Shown: positions 7,845-16,990, numbered from the stretch's first letter. The stretch is DNA of 64,000 bases from Candidatus Fermentithermobacillaceae bacterium (GCA_012842685.1 DUSI01000004.1:26443-90442), one strand, 5' to 3'. Made by a program: numbers and translations. The notes: generated from the letters alone by a model not told the origin.

Positions 7845-9209
7845 TTATACGGATTTCCTCTTGTTCTTAGGCATTATGCCCAGTTCAGCGCGGTATTTCG
7901 ACACAGTGCGTCTTGCCACTTTCATGCCGAGCTTCTCGAGCTCCAAACAGATCTCCCGGTCTCCCAGCGGGTTCCTTATGTCTTCTGTCTTCACAATCTC
8001 CAAGATCTTGGACTTGACCGATTCCTGGGAAAGAGAAGCCCCGGAGGTTCTGAGCCTCGGGCTGAAAAACGCCCTGACCGGGAAGATGCCGTAAGTCGTG
8101 TCCACATACTTGTTGGCGATCGCCCTGCTGACGGTGGACTCGTGGAGGCCCACTTCCTCGGATATCTCTCTGAGGGTAAGAGGCTTGAGCGAACCGGGCC
8201 CCTTGAAGAAGAAGGACCTCTGCCTCTTAACTATCGCTTCCATAACCCTGATGAGCGTCATTTTACGCTGCTCGATGCACCTTACAAGGTTGCGGGCCCT
8301 CCTGAGCTTATCTTTGAGGTAGGATCTTGCTTCCCTATCCCCGCCCCTCAAGACATCCGCGTAGAACCTGTTCCACCGGATCCTCGGTTCGGCCGCGTCG
8401 TTCAGCTCCACCGTGAGCCGGTCTCCTTCCTTGCGTATCACTACCTCGGGGATCACGGGCGATAGCGGCTCACACGCCAGGGAGGCGCCCGGTTTGGGGT
8501 TGAGCTTCATTATGGCGGCTTTAGCGAGGAGCACGGCTTCGAGAGTCGTACCCTGCTCCTTCGCTATCCTCCGGTACCTGCCTCTCGCCAGGTCCTCCAG
8601 GTGAGACTCGATGATCCTAAGCTCGAGGCCCGTCTTTCCCAGGGCTTTGGCTTGCAGCAGGAGGCACTCGCGCAAGTCCCGGGCTCCCACTCCCGCAGGC
8701 TCGAGGGACTGCACCACTCTAAGTGCTCTCTCGACGACCTCCGGTCCCTGTCCTGAAATCTGGGAGATCTCCCCGAGCTGGGCTCTCAAGTAGCCGTTGT
8801 CGTCCAAGCTTCCGATTATCGCGAATATGGCTTTCCGTTCGGCTTCGGTTACGGGCATGACTCCGACTTGGGCCATAAGGTAATCCCTGAGGGATATGCG
8901 GCTCCCTGACAAGAAGCTTTCCGGCTCGCGGCCCCGGCGGTCTGCCGGATCCCGGGCAAGGTCGCCGGCCGCTTCGGCCGAATCCAGCAAGAAAGAGAGG
9001 ATCTCGTCTTCCTCGTCGTCTTCGCCTGAAAGGGTTTCTTCCGAGTATCTATCCTCGATTTCAATCAGGGGGTTTTCCTGGACTTCCTGCAAAATGATCT
9101 CACGGAGCTCGAGGGCGCTCACTTGAAGGACCGTAAGCGCCTGTCTCATCTCGGGTGTGAGGCTTAGTTTCTGGGTTTGGACGAGTTCCAGTCCGTAGGC
9201 AGCTTTCAT
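7845..9209 (-). CDS. rpoN: RNA polymerase sigma-54 factor RpoN
   Basis: A 454-aa sigma factor for -24/-12 promoters that need AAA+ enhancer-binding activators. The N-terminal Gln/Leu-rich activator-interacting region (LVQTQKLSLTPEMRQALTVL) is followed by an acidic linker (about residues 58-90), the core-binding domain, a helix-turn-helix (TLREISEEVGLHESTVSRAI) and the RpoN box ARRTVSKYRAELGI near the C-terminus. ATG start. It stands upstream of the Rnf operon but ends before the rnf promoter, so the two are probably separate units. No sigma-54 activator gene is in the window. Confidence 0.96.
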   Translation of the reverse strand: MKAAYGLELVQTQKLSLTPEMRQALTVLQVSALELREIILQEVQENPLIEIEDRYSEETLSGEDDEEDEILSFLLDSAEAAGDLARDPADRRGREPESFLSGSRISLRDYLMAQVGVMPVTEAERKAIFAIIGSLDDNGYLRAQLGEISQISGQGPEVVERALRVVQSLEPAGVGARDLRECLLLQAKALGKTGLELRIIESHLEDLARGRYRRIAKEQGTTLEAVLLAKAAIMKLNPKPGASLACEPLSPVIPEVVIRKEGDRLTVELNDAAEPRIRWNRFYADVLRGGDREARSYLKDKLRRARNLVRCIEQRKMTLIRVMEAIVKRQRSFFFKGPGSLKPLTLREISEEVGLHESTVSRAIANKYVDTTYGIFPVRAFFSPRLRTSGASLSQESVKSKILEIVKTEDIRNPLGDREICLELEKLGMKVARRTVSKYRAELGIMPKNKRKSV

Positions 9210-9264
9210 GATGTCCCCCCATTTGATCTATTAGCCACAGGCTGCCTTATTGCCTGCCGGCGGT

Positions 9265-10125
9265 TTATTCCAGCCCGATCTTCTTGGTGGAGACATCTAC
9301 CCGTTGGAGGTATATTCCGGTGAGGTACTCTACCCTGTCTTTGAGGCGGCGCTGTACATCCTCCATGACCTTAAACACTTTGACCCCGCGCTCGAGCACC
9401 AGCTCGACGTCTAATATGGCCCCATCGGTCACGGTGAGGACGAGCGCCCTGAGGACCCTCTTCACGCCCGGCACTTCAAGGGCCACCCGCTGCGCGATCT
9501 GCATCACGACCGAATCATAAATGTAAAAGCGACCGAAATAGCTGTAGGTTGGCCTGACAACCGACCGCTCCGGGACCGGATAGCGCTCCCGGGAGCGCGT
9601 AAAGACACGGATGGGATCCACCAGGTAACCCGAGAACGTCTTCTTCACTTCGAAGGCCGGGGCGGGTATGACGTGCTTGCCCTCCTGCCTCCTGTGCCAG
9701 AGAGCGCGGCTAATCTCTTCGCCGGTGGCAAACTCGGTTATGTGGAGGTACTCGAGAGGCTCAGACAGGCCAAGCCTGAAGATGATCCTGTCTACCATGG
9801 TCTTGGAGGTCCCAAGGATCAGCACTCGCCGGGGCGAGATGGACATGAGGCCTTCCCTGACCTCCAGGGCGTGGCCAGGAGAAGAGAAAATAGCCCTCCT
9901 TATGGCGGCAGTCTTGGTCTCTTCCCTCTTTGCCGAGCGTCCGGCCACGATGCGGGAACCGGCTATGAGGAGGCCGTCGTCAATGATGGCATCGCACGAC
10001 TTCTCCTGGGCTACGGTCATGGCGTGGTGAGACTTTCCCGTGCCGCTTGGCCCAATGAGGGCGACCACCTCGATAGACTGGAGGTCGCCCTCTCTCTTTA
10101 CTTCTTCTTTCCCCGGGAAAACCAC
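9265..10125 (-). CDS. P-loop NTPase with C-terminal Asp23/Gls24-like domain
   Basis: A 286-aa protein of unknown role. Walker A motif GPSGTGKS lies at residues 25-32; a possible Walker-B-like segment is RRVLILGTS near residue 100. The last about 80 residues (VALEVPGVKRV ... DVELVLERG ... VEYLTGIYLQRVDVST) have the alternating pattern of the Asp23/Gls24 (DUF322) family found in Gram-positive envelope-stress proteins. GTG start at 10125 overlaps the 3' end of the upstream TPR gene by 28 bp, so the start could be some codons downstream. Co-directional with the TPR gene and rpoN. The domain fusion is an inference from pattern; the kinase-like half is otherwise unrecognised. Confidence 0.7.
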   Translation of the reverse strand: MVFPGKEEVKREGDLQSIEVVALIGPSGTGKSHHAMTVAQEKSCDAIIDDGLLIAGSRIVAGRSAKREETKTAAIRRAIFSSPGHALEVREGLMSISPRRVLILGTSKTMVDRIIFRLGLSEPLEYLHITEFATGEEISRALWHRRQEGKHVIPAPAFEVKKTFSGYLVDPIRVFTRSRERYPVPERSVVRPTYSYFGRFYIYDSVVMQIAQRVALEVPGVKRVLRALVLTVTDGAILDVELVLERGVKVFKVMEDVQRRLKDRVEYLTGIYLQRVDVSTKKIGLE

Positions 10126-11555
10126 GGAAAGCCACCCTTCTTCTCGGCTTTCTCTTTTTCGGGCTCAGGCGACCTCATGGGCCTCGGAAGGGCATCTTCG
10201 CTCACGAGGGAGCCCACAAGCCTGGCGGCTTTTCTCTGGTCCTCCGTCTTGGCCCCGTTTTGGGCCGCCTCGACCAGCTCGCGCCAGAGAGTTTTCCCGA
10301 TGAAAGTAGCGTTCGAAAGGGCGAAGTTGGGATCCAGCTCCATAGCTCTCCGCCAGTGCTCCACGCCCTTCCCCGCGTGACCTTTGGCGAGCAGGATCGA
10401 CCCGTAAAGGAGCTCCACGCTGGCCCTGAATTCCTTGTCGACTCCGCCGGACTGGTCTTCCGCCGCATCCAGCCTCTCAATGAGCTTGAGGACGCTATCC
10501 TCGGCCTCGTCATACTGGCCGTTTCTGAAGTATAGGTCGCCCAAAGCCAGGTAAGGCTCGTGGAGCGCAGGCATCATCCTGCTCGCCTCGACCCACTTCT
10601 GTATCGCGCCATCCAGGTCGCCGGCCATAGAGCACGCCGCGGCGTAGTTCTTATACGCGGGGAGATAGGTGGGATCGATCTGTATGCACTTCTGCCACAT
10701 GGCCTTGGCCTCTTCGGTCTCGCCCTTCTGGAGCAGCCCGAGGCCAAGGTTATAGGTTACATACAGAGAATTAGGCTCTTTCTCCAGGGCTTTTCTCCAG
10801 ATCTCGACCGCCTTGTCAATCTCTCCTGAGGTGGCATACGCCTCGCCCAGGGTGTTCATGGTCGACACGTTTTCGGGCTCGAGCTCGTGGGCCTTCTCGA
10901 GGGCATCCACGGCTTTCGCGCCCTCGCCGGTCGCCAGGTAACAGAGGCCGAGGTTGAAATGCACTCCGGGGTTCTCAGACCCCAGTCTGAGCGCCCTGGT
11001 CAAGTGGGATATGGCCTCTTGGTATCTCCTCATATCGGTATAGATGGCGCCCAGGTTGTGGAGGGCCTGCAGGTTGGAAGGCTCGAGTTCCAGGACCCTC
11101 TGCCACTGCTTTTCCGAGTCCGAAGGCCTGCCCACGGCTATGTACAGCTCTCCGAGCTGGGCATGGGCCATAACGTTCCCCGGGGAATGCGCCACCGCCG
11201 CCTCGGCTTCCTTGAGCGCGCCCTGGATGTTTCCTCTCAAGACCAGGAGTTTGGCCAGGAAGTAATGGGCCGGGCCGTGTTTGGGGTTAAGCTGCACCGC
11301 TTTCTCGAAGGACTCTTGAGCGGTATCCAGGTCCCCTTCGTCGGCAAAGAGTATTCCTTTGTAATAAAGGGCCTCTACGCTCCGCCTGTCTATGGCCAAG
11401 ATCTCGTCGATGGTTTTCTTGGCATCCTCGCGGCGGCCCTTCTTCATGTAGGACAGGGCAAGCTGGAGGCGGAGAGGGATGTCTCTCGGCCTTTTTGCCA
11501 CTTCCCGTTCAAGATTGGCGATTATCTCATCGATCGCTCTCTCGTTAGGTTCCAC
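10098..11555 (-). CDS. Tetratricopeptide repeat protein
   Basis: A 485-aa protein made of about ten consecutive 34-residue TPR units (typical A-helix/B-helix signatures such as ALYYKGILFADEGDLDTAQE and VHFNLGLCYLATGEGAKAVD), ending in a charged Pro/Glu/Lys tail with KKGGFPWFSRGKKK at the C-terminus. No signal peptide or membrane segment, so probably a cytosolic scaffold. GTG start with GGGGGA six bases upstream. It overlaps the following NTPase-Asp23 gene, suggesting translational coupling and a possible physical partnership. It is divergent from iscR across a 147-bp intergenic region. Specific partners cannot be read from the sequence. Confidence 0.9.
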   Translation of the reverse strand: MEPNERAIDEIIANLEREVAKRPRDIPLRLQLALSYMKKGRREDAKKTIDEILAIDRRSVEALYYKGILFADEGDLDTAQESFEKAVQLNPKHGPAHYFLAKLLVLRGNIQGALKEAEAAVAHSPGNVMAHAQLGELYIAVGRPSDSEKQWQRVLELEPSNLQALHNLGAIYTDMRRYQEAISHLTRALRLGSENPGVHFNLGLCYLATGEGAKAVDALEKAHELEPENVSTMNTLGEAYATSGEIDKAVEIWRKALEKEPNSLYVTYNLGLGLLQKGETEEAKAMWQKCIQIDPTYLPAYKNYAAACSMAGDLDGAIQKWVEASRMMPALHEPYLALGDLYFRNGQYDEAEDSVLKLIERLDAAEDQSGGVDKEFRASVELLYGSILLAKGHAGKGVEHWRRAMELDPNFALSNATFIGKTLWRELVEAAQNGAKTEDQRKAARLVGSLVSEDALPRPMRSPEPEKEKAEKKGGFPWFSRGKKK

Positions 11556-11646
11556 ACCGCATCCCCCGCTTTCATTGCCTACGTATCTTCTTCCCGAAGC
11601 TATATATTACCTCCACGCCGCAAAACCTCGATGCTGCCGAAAATCC

Positions 11647-11681
11647 TTGACGGGGGATAATCCTATTATAATAATAGGATT
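11647..11681 (+). promoter_or_regulatory. iscR promoter with perfect palindromic operator
   Basis: A -35-like TTGACG at 11647-11652 is followed by a perfect inverted repeat at 11659-11681: arms AATCCTATTAT and ATAATAGGATT around one central A. The palindrome covers the AT-rich -10 region (TAATAA at 11669-11674 with a 16-bp spacer, or TATAAT at 11667). A dimeric Rrf2-family protein bound here would block the polymerase, so autoregulation by the adjacent IscR is likely. The palindrome is seen directly; its ligand is inferred. Confidence 0.7.
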
Positions 11682-11702
11682 AGTGTAGGTCAGGGAGTGT
11701 GG

Positions 11703-12158
11703 ATGATGCCTTTCAGGCTGTCGACGAGAGGACACTACGCGGTGCTGGTCATGTATGAACTGGCCAAGGCCGGGGGTTCTTACTCGTCTCTCCAGGATAT
11801 CTCCGCCTACTGGAGCCTCTCCCAGGGTTACCTCGAGCAGATAGTGAGGCCCCTCAGAGAGGCGGGGCTCGTCGAGGGCAAGAGAGGATTCGGTGGCGGA
11901 TACACTTTGGCCAAAGACGCTTCAGAGATCACGGTCGGCGAGATCGTGAGGACCGTGGAAGGGCCAGTAGTTCCGGTCCAGTGCGTCGCCGATGACTTGC
12001 ACCCTGAAAGATGTCCGGACGACTGCAGAGCGAAGGCCGTCTGGCAGAAAGTGGGGCAAGCCATAGACCACGTCTTGGACTCAATAACGCTGGCAGACCT
12101 GATCCGGGAAGACTTCCCGTCCACTCCAACTTCGAAAGGAGATAGGTCCCGTGACTAG
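11703..12158 (+). CDS. iscR: Rrf2 family transcriptional regulator, IscR-like
   Basis: About 152 aa with the Rrf2 winged helix: RLSTRGHYAVLVMYELA at the N-terminus, recognition region SLSQGYLEQIVRPLREAGLV, and wing KRGFGGGYTLA. Three cysteines follow in the order C94, C104, C108 (CX9CX3C), suited to an Fe-S cluster as in IscR and unlike the cysteine-free CymR branch. Two adjacent ATG codons (11703 and 11706) follow GGGAG; an upstream GTG at 11697 lies inside that site and is unlikely. Its last codons overlap iscS by 8 bp. It probably senses Fe-S status and represses its own operon through the palindrome upstream. Confidence 0.9.
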   Translation: MMPFRLSTRGHYAVLVMYELAKAGGSYSSLQDISAYWSLSQGYLEQIVRPLREAGLVEGKRGFGGGYTLAKDASEITVGEIVRTVEGPVVPVQCVADDLHPERCPDDCRAKAVWQKVGQAIDHVLDSITLADLIREDFPSTPTSKGDRSRD

Positions 12159-13341
12159 CGAGCACGCAAGCCCCACCCGCCTGGTTTACCTGGATCACTC
12201 CGCGACGACTCCCGTGAGGCCCGAGGTCCTTTCTGTGATGATGCCCTACTTCGCGCAAGCCTTTGGCAACGCGTCCAGCATCCACAGGTGGGGCCGGGAG
12301 GCCAGGGTAGCAGTGGAGACGGCCAGGGAAAAGGTGGCCTACCTTCTGGGAGCCGAGCCGTCTGAGATCATCTTCACCTCGGGCGGCACCGAGGCAGACA
12401 ATCTCGCCCTGAGGAGCACGGCCTACAGGCTCCGGTCGAAAGGAAACCACATAATAACTTCCGCGGTGGAACACCATGCCATCCTCCATACTTGCGAGGC
12501 CCTGGAGAAAGAAGGGTTTGAAGTGACCTACCTGCCCGTGGATAAGTACGGCATGGTCTCGGTGGAGAGGGTCCGCGAGGCGATAAGGCCCGAGACCATA
12601 CTCATCTCCGTCATGCACGGTCAAAACGAGGTAGGCACCATACAACCCATAGAGGAAATCGGGAGCCTCGCCAGGGAAAAGGGGATACTCTTTCACACCG
12701 ACGCCGTACAGAGCGCAGGAAAGGTTCCCCTCAAGGTAAAGGACATGGACATTGACATGGCGACTATATCCAGCCACAAGTTGTATGGTCCCAAAGGCGT
12801 GGGCGCCCTGTACGTGAGGAAAGGCGTCAGGATAGCGCCCCAGATCACCGGAGGGTCCCACGAGCGAGGGCGCAGGGCTGGTACCGAAAACGTCGCAGGC
12901 ATCGTAGGCTTCGGCGAGGCATGCTACCTGGCCGAGCGCGAGATGGCCGAAGAGTCCAAACGGCTCAGCGACCTTAGAGACAGGCTTATAAACGGCATCC
13001 TCGAGAAAATACCCGATACGGTGCTCAACGGACACCCGACCAAGAGACTCCCGCACAACGTCAACGTGAGTTTCAAGTACGTGGAGGGCGAGTCGATCCT
13101 CCTCAACCTTGACAGGGTCGGAGTCGCCGCTTCATCGGGCTCCGCCTGCACCTCGGGTTCCCTGGAGCCGTCTCACGTCCTCTTGGCGATGGGGATACCC
13201 CATGAGCTCGCCCATGGCTCGATCAGGATGACGCTGGGACGCTCCAACACTGTAGAGGACATCGACTACGTCCTGGAGGTCCTCCCACCCATCGTGGCAA
13301 GGCTCCGGGAGATGTCCCCCTTCAGCGCCAAGGCAAACTGA
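12151..13341 (+). CDS. iscS: Cysteine desulfurase IscS/NifS
   Basis: A 396-aa PLP enzyme that takes sulfur from cysteine as an enzyme-bound persulfide for Fe-S cluster assembly. Seen: N-terminal YLDHSATTPVRPEVL, PLP-phosphate site TSGGTEADN, the HTDAVQSAGK segment, the PLP lysine in ISSHKLYGPKGVGALY, and the catalytic cysteine in SSGSACTSGSLEPSHVL. GTG start with AAAGGAG nine bases upstream, overlapping the end of iscR. Followed after 24 bp by the scaffold gene. The flexible SSGSACTSGS loop is the group I (IscS/NifS) form. Confidence 0.96.
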   Translation: MTSEHASPTRLVYLDHSATTPVRPEVLSVMMPYFAQAFGNASSIHRWGREARVAVETAREKVAYLLGAEPSEIIFTSGGTEADNLALRSTAYRLRSKGNHIITSAVEHHAILHTCEALEKEGFEVTYLPVDKYGMVSVERVREAIRPETILISVMHGQNEVGTIQPIEEIGSLAREKGILFHTDAVQSAGKVPLKVKDMDIDMATISSHKLYGPKGVGALYVRKGVRIAPQITGGSHERGRRAGTENVAGIVGFGEACYLAEREMAEESKRLSDLRDRLINGILEKIPDTVLNGHPTKRLPHNVNVSFKYVEGESILLNLDRVGVAASSGSACTSGSLEPSHVLLAMGIPHELAHGSIRMTLGRSNTVEDIDYVLEVLPPIVARLREMSPFSAKAN

Positions 13342-13365
13342 AAATCCTCCGGGGGAGGCGGGACG

Positions 13366-13743
13366 ATGTACAACGACAAAGTAATGGACCACTTCTTCAA
13401 CCCGCGGAATGTGGGAGAGATCGAAAACCCTGACGGGGTAGGACGTGTCGGGAATCCCATCTGCGGAGACGTCATGCAGATGCAGATCAAAGTCAAAGAC
13501 GGCCGCATCGAAGACATTAAGTTCAAGACCTTCGGCTGCGGAGCCGCCATCGCCACCAGTTCGATGGTTACGGAACTCGTGAAAGGTCTCACCCTGGAAG
13601 AGGCCATGGAGGTTTCAAACAAAACGGTGGCCGAAGCCCTGGGAGGGCTCCCGCCCCAGAAGATGCACTGTTCGAACCTGGCTGCCGACGCCCTCCACGA
13701 GGCGATAAAGGACTACTTGTCGAAGACTTCCGCCCCAAAGTAG
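13366..13743 (+). CDS. iscU: Fe-S cluster assembly scaffold IscU/NifU-N
   Basis: A 125-aa scaffold on which [2Fe-2S] and [4Fe-4S] clusters are built before transfer. The three ligand cysteines are in place: GNPICGDVM (about residue 34), FGCGAAIATSSM (about residue 62) and MHCSNLA (about residue 105), with the Asp after the first Cys that is typical of IscU/NifU. Length equals the single-domain NifU-N form common in clostridia. ATG start after GGGGGAGG. Last gene of the iscR-iscS-iscU operon; a strong terminator follows 30 bp later. Confidence 0.96.
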   Translation: MYNDKVMDHFFNPRNVGEIENPDGVGRVGNPICGDVMQMQIKVKDGRIEDIKFKTFGCGAAIATSSMVTELVKGLTLEEAMEVSNKTVAEALGGLPPQKMHCSNLAADALHEAIKDYLSKTSAPK

Positions 13744-13773
13744 CGGCTGCCAAATAGCGCCGGATACGGCTCA

Positions 13774-13797
13774 GGCCCCGGAGTCCCGGGGCCTTTT
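13774..13797 (+). terminator. Rho-independent terminator of the isc operon
   Basis: Perfect 8-bp stem GGCCCCGG (13774-13781) and CCGGGGCC (13786-13793) with a 4-base loop AGTC and a TTTTCGTTT tail. The next 135 bp to the amidase gene hold no recognisable gene. Confidence 0.85.
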
Positions 13798-13933
13798 CGT
13801 TTCAGGTCGCCCGGCGTCTACAAATCCCTGCTTCTTGTCGATGTATGTCAATAATATGGGTTCTGTGTGGAACAAGACTGCAGGAAATGCATTCTAAGAG
13901 TAGAAATGGGTGCACATCAAGGGGAAAACCGGG

Positions 13934-16168
13934 GTGACCAGGGTGAAAGCTGGAAATCTGGCGAAAGGTGCTGCGTGGGCCATACTGTTTGCGCTCCTAT
14001 TCTCGTATGTCCCCCTCAAAGCAGTGCAAAAGGTCCAGGCTGCTCCGGTACCTTCCACCTTTGAAGGTTTTAGGGCGACCGTTGTAGGGGACGTGTGCAA
14101 CGTGCGATCCGGCCCAGATACGACATACAAGGTACTCGGTCAGGTGACGATGGGCACGACCGTCGACGTCCTTTACTACGAGAACAACTGGGCTAAGATA
14201 AAGGCAGGAAATCTAACCGGTTACATAGCAGGATGGCTTATCGACATTGACCTCAGGTCCAAGGGTATAACCGCCAGGATCACCGCCACCGACGTCAACG
14301 TGAGGGAAGGCCCGGGTACAAACTACCGGGTAAAAACCATGACCACGAGAGACAAGGTCTACCCGGCCGAGGTGAAGCGGGGGGAGTGGATCAGGGTCAC
14401 CCTCTCAAGTTCTGGCTCTACCGGGTGGATATCGGAAACCCTGCTCAGGCTCGAGTATGAGGAAGTATCTCAGCCGCCTGCCGGAACCCCGGCTCCGCCC
14501 GAGGTTTCGGTGCCCCCGCTGAACACTGACCTGGTAGTCTACCCTGCCCGCGATACTCTCACGATCTATTCCAACCCGGTGGCCGGCTCGTCTCAGCTGG
14601 CCAAGCTGTCCAAAGGCGAATCCGCTAAGGTGATAGGCGCTCAAGGAGCCTACCTGATGGTAGAAACCATAAACGGGCTCAGGGGATGGGTCTACGGTCC
14701 CTACGCCCGCGTAGCCTCTCTTTCCGACCCGAGCATCCAGTTCATCGTGTGCCAGAACACGTGGGTCGTGGGGAAATACCCGGTATCCACGGTGACCGCT
14801 ACCGACGTCAATTTCAGAAGCGGGCCCGGAACCAATTACCCCGTCATCGGTTCCCTGGACAGGGGCGATAACCTCTGGGTCCTGGGAACGTCTGGCGACT
14901 GGAAACAGTGTGTCTCACCCACAGGGCTCACCGGTTGGGTCGCAGGCTGGCTCACTTCTCCCACGACGCCCGCCAAAGGAACCGCCTTTACCGTGACGGC
15001 CAAGGCAAACGGCGGAGACAGGACGCTCACCGTAACGGGTCCCTTTGAAAGCGCGGTGGTCATACCCTCGCCCGACAAGACTTCTGTCGTGGTAAGCACT
15101 TCCATCTTCTTCAACACTTCAGTGGAACTTCCGGTAGGCGCCTTCGAGTTCGCGTCCGTCAGAGTTGCCACGAGCGACGTAACGGTAAGCTTCCTGGGCA
15201 AGGCGAACTACGAGATCGTAGAGCTCTCTCCCGGCAAGGTAGTCCTCCGGTTTACGCCGGTCGTCACCTCATTGGACGTGCGGTCCTCGGGGAACACAGA
15301 TATCGTGACCATCAATACGGTGGGCTATGCCTGGGCGGATGTGAGGCGGGACGGAGACGTCGTCACATTGTTCCTCCCGGGAGCGTCGCTGGCCGATGAA
15401 CTCCCGGTCGTGAAAGGGAAAACGGTCAGGGACGTCACGGTCTTCCCCGGAGAAGGCGGCGTAAGCGTGGCGGTGAGGACCAACGGGTCAGCCGCGTACC
15501 AGATAAAACAGACGGCCAATTCGATCCAAGCCACTTTCGGGGTCTCCGGACTTGAGGGCAAGAAGATAATCGTCGATCCCGGTCACGAAGCCAGCGACCC
15601 CGGCGCCATCGGGCTCACCGGCCTCGCCGAGAGGAACGTGAACTGGGAGATGGCCGTGAGGCTCGTGGAGCTCTTGAACCAGGCGGGAGCCAACGCGATA
15701 CTCACTCGCCAGAGCCTCTACGCGAATTCGGAAGGTCCTCCAGGCTGGACGCCAGAGCCAGGCAATTATTCTCACTCTCTCTCAGAACGAGCTGCTTGGT
15801 CCCACGGGGCCGACCTGTTCATCTCCATCCACAATAACTGGAATTACGACAGGTCGATATCGGGTACCACGGTCTACGTGTGCGACAGGAACCCGAACGC
15901 GGCGGAATCCAGGCGGTTCGGCGCCCTGGTGCTGTCGGAACTCACCCTCAGCCTCGGTACGAGGGATATGGGCGTGAGAGATTCCAACTTTTACGTGGTC
16001 CGGGAGGCCGGCTGTCCCTCGGTGCTCATAGAGGTGATGTTCCTCTCAAACCCGGTCGAAGAGGCCTACCTCCGCCAGGCAGAGACATGGGACAAGACCG
16101 CCCAGAGCATCTTCAGGGCCGTGCAGCGCTACTTCGGCGCCGGATCGATCTCTACCCCTGGAGTATGA
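13934..16168 (+). CDS. Secreted N-acetylmuramoyl-L-alanine amidase with four SH3b domains
   Basis: A peptidoglycan hydrolase of about 744 aa. A basic start and hydrophobic core (GAAWAILFALLFSYVP) end at a likely signal-peptidase site near KVQAAP. Then come bacterial SH3 repeats with the NVRSGPDTTYKVLG signature, four units in all (the third is divergent, TIYSNPVAGSSQLAKL), a Pro-rich linker, an AMIN-like all-beta region, and a C-terminal Amidase_3 domain with zinc ligands in VDPGHEASDPGA, the Glu of ERNVNWEMA, ISIHNN and the catalytic Glu of LIEVMFLSN. The GTG at 13934 has AGGGG eight bases upstream; GTG codons at 13910 and 13943 are alternatives. Likely acts in cell separation or turnover. 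Confidence 0.93.
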   Translation: MTRVKAGNLAKGAAWAILFALLFSYVPLKAVQKVQAAPVPSTFEGFRATVVGDVCNVRSGPDTTYKVLGQVTMGTTVDVLYYENNWAKIKAGNLTGYIAGWLIDIDLRSKGITARITATDVNVREGPGTNYRVKTMTTRDKVYPAEVKRGEWIRVTLSSSGSTGWISETLLRLEYEEVSQPPAGTPAPPEVSVPPLNTDLVVYPARDTLTIYSNPVAGSSQLAKLSKGESAKVIGAQGAYLMVETINGLRGWVYGPYARVASLSDPSIQFIVCQNTWVVGKYPVSTVTATDVNFRSGPGTNYPVIGSLDRGDNLWVLGTSGDWKQCVSPTGLTGWVAGWLTSPTTPAKGTAFTVTAKANGGDRTLTVTGPFESAVVIPSPDKTSVVVSTSIFFNTSVELPVGAFEFASVRVATSDVTVSFLGKANYEIVELSPGKVVLRFTPVVTSLDVRSSGNTDIVTINTVGYAWADVRRDGDVVTLFLPGASLADELPVVKGKTVRDVTVFPGEGGVSVAVRTNGSAAYQIKQTANSIQATFGVSGLEGKKIIVDPGHEASDPGAIGLTGLAERNVNWEMAVRLVELLNQAGANAILTRQSLYANSEGPPGWTPEPGNYSHSLSERAAWSHGADLFISIHNNWNYDRSISGTTVYVCDRNPNAAESRRFGALVLSELTLSLGTRDMGVRDSNFYVVREAGCPSVLIEVMFLSNPVEEAYLRQAETWDKTAQSIFRAVQRYFGAGSISTPGV

Positions 16169-16179
16169 CCCGAGACGTC

Positions 16180-16983
16180 CTATTTGGGCTCCGTACACTT
16201 CTCTGAAGCCGGGAACATCTCGGGAAGCGTGACGAAACGGTAACCTTGGGCGGTAAGGATATCGATGATCTCCGCGACCGCCAGAACCGAGCCGGAGAGA
16301 TCCTCGCCGGGGCCACCCGCCGAGTGCTGAAGGATCACCGAACCAGGCTGTACGTAGCCTTCGACGTTCCTTACTACCTCGGTCTTGGATAGCCCTCGCC
16401 AGTCGAGGGAGTCAACCGACCACATGGCCACCCGGTAACCGAGGTCTGCGGCCTGCTCTACGAGTGAGGGTTCGGCCGCCCCGTATGGAGGCCTGAAAAA
16501 GCCGTTATCGCCGAGCCCCAGCTTCTCCAGAGCCTCTCTGGTCTTCCGCAGTTCTTCTGCCAGCAGCGGCGACGCCTTGGTCAGTTTCGGGTGGGAATAC
16601 GTGTGGTTTCCTATGGCGTGCCCTTCATCCGCTATCCTCTTGGCGATCTCAGGGTCTTCTTCTACCCTGCTGCCGATTAAGAAGAAAGTGGCCTTCACGC
16701 CCTTTTCCTTCAAAATGTCGAGTACCTTGGGCGTGTAAACCCTATCGGGACCGTCATCGAAAGTGAGGGCCACGATTTTTTCCGGCCCCTTGGCCGACCG
16801 GAGTACCAGCCCCGGATAGAGCTTTTCCAGGTCTATCTCCCCGATGGCCCGGTTGTCGCGCTCGTTGCCTCCCCTGAGAGGGAGCGGGTCGTCGGGGCTT
16901 CTCCGGGGAGCAGACCGGTAGGCAAGCAAGGTGAGAATTATGACAACCAGGATTCCTGTTATATAGGGAGCGGCTTTCTTCAA
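16180..16983 (-). CDS. Membrane-anchored polysaccharide deacetylase
   Basis: About 267 aa from the TTG at 16983. One N-terminal membrane anchor (APYITGILVVIILTLLAY) precedes a NodB-type deacetylase domain: TFDDGPD (catalytic base and metal Asp), HTYSHP (metal His pair), FRPPYG, the WSVDSLDW strand and ILQHS. It would remove acetyl groups from peptidoglycan or another amino-sugar polymer outside the membrane. A longer reading frame runs upstream into the tldE terminator region, but no homologous residues are there. It converges with the amidase gene, only 11 bp between stops, so both belong to a small cell-wall block. The ribosome site GGGGGTG lies in a hairpin (see 16991-17017). Confidence 0.9.
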   Translation of the reverse strand: MKKAAPYITGILVVIILTLLAYRSAPRRSPDDPLPLRGGNERDNRAIGEIDLEKLYPGLVLRSAKGPEKIVALTFDDGPDRVYTPKVLDILKEKGVKATFFLIGSRVEEDPEIAKRIADEGHAIGNHTYSHPKLTKASPLLAEELRKTREALEKLGLGDNGFFRPPYGAAEPSLVEQAADLGYRVAMWSVDSLDWRGLSKTEVVRNVEGYVQPGSVILQHSAGGPGEDLSGSVLAVAEIIDILTAQGYRFVTLPEMFPASEKCTEPK

Positions 16984-16990
16984 GAGAACA

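Noticed and set aside
11929..13056. Minus-strand 375-codon frame opposite iscR and iscS
   Set aside because: Antisense shadow; iscS has every catalytic motif on the plus strand.
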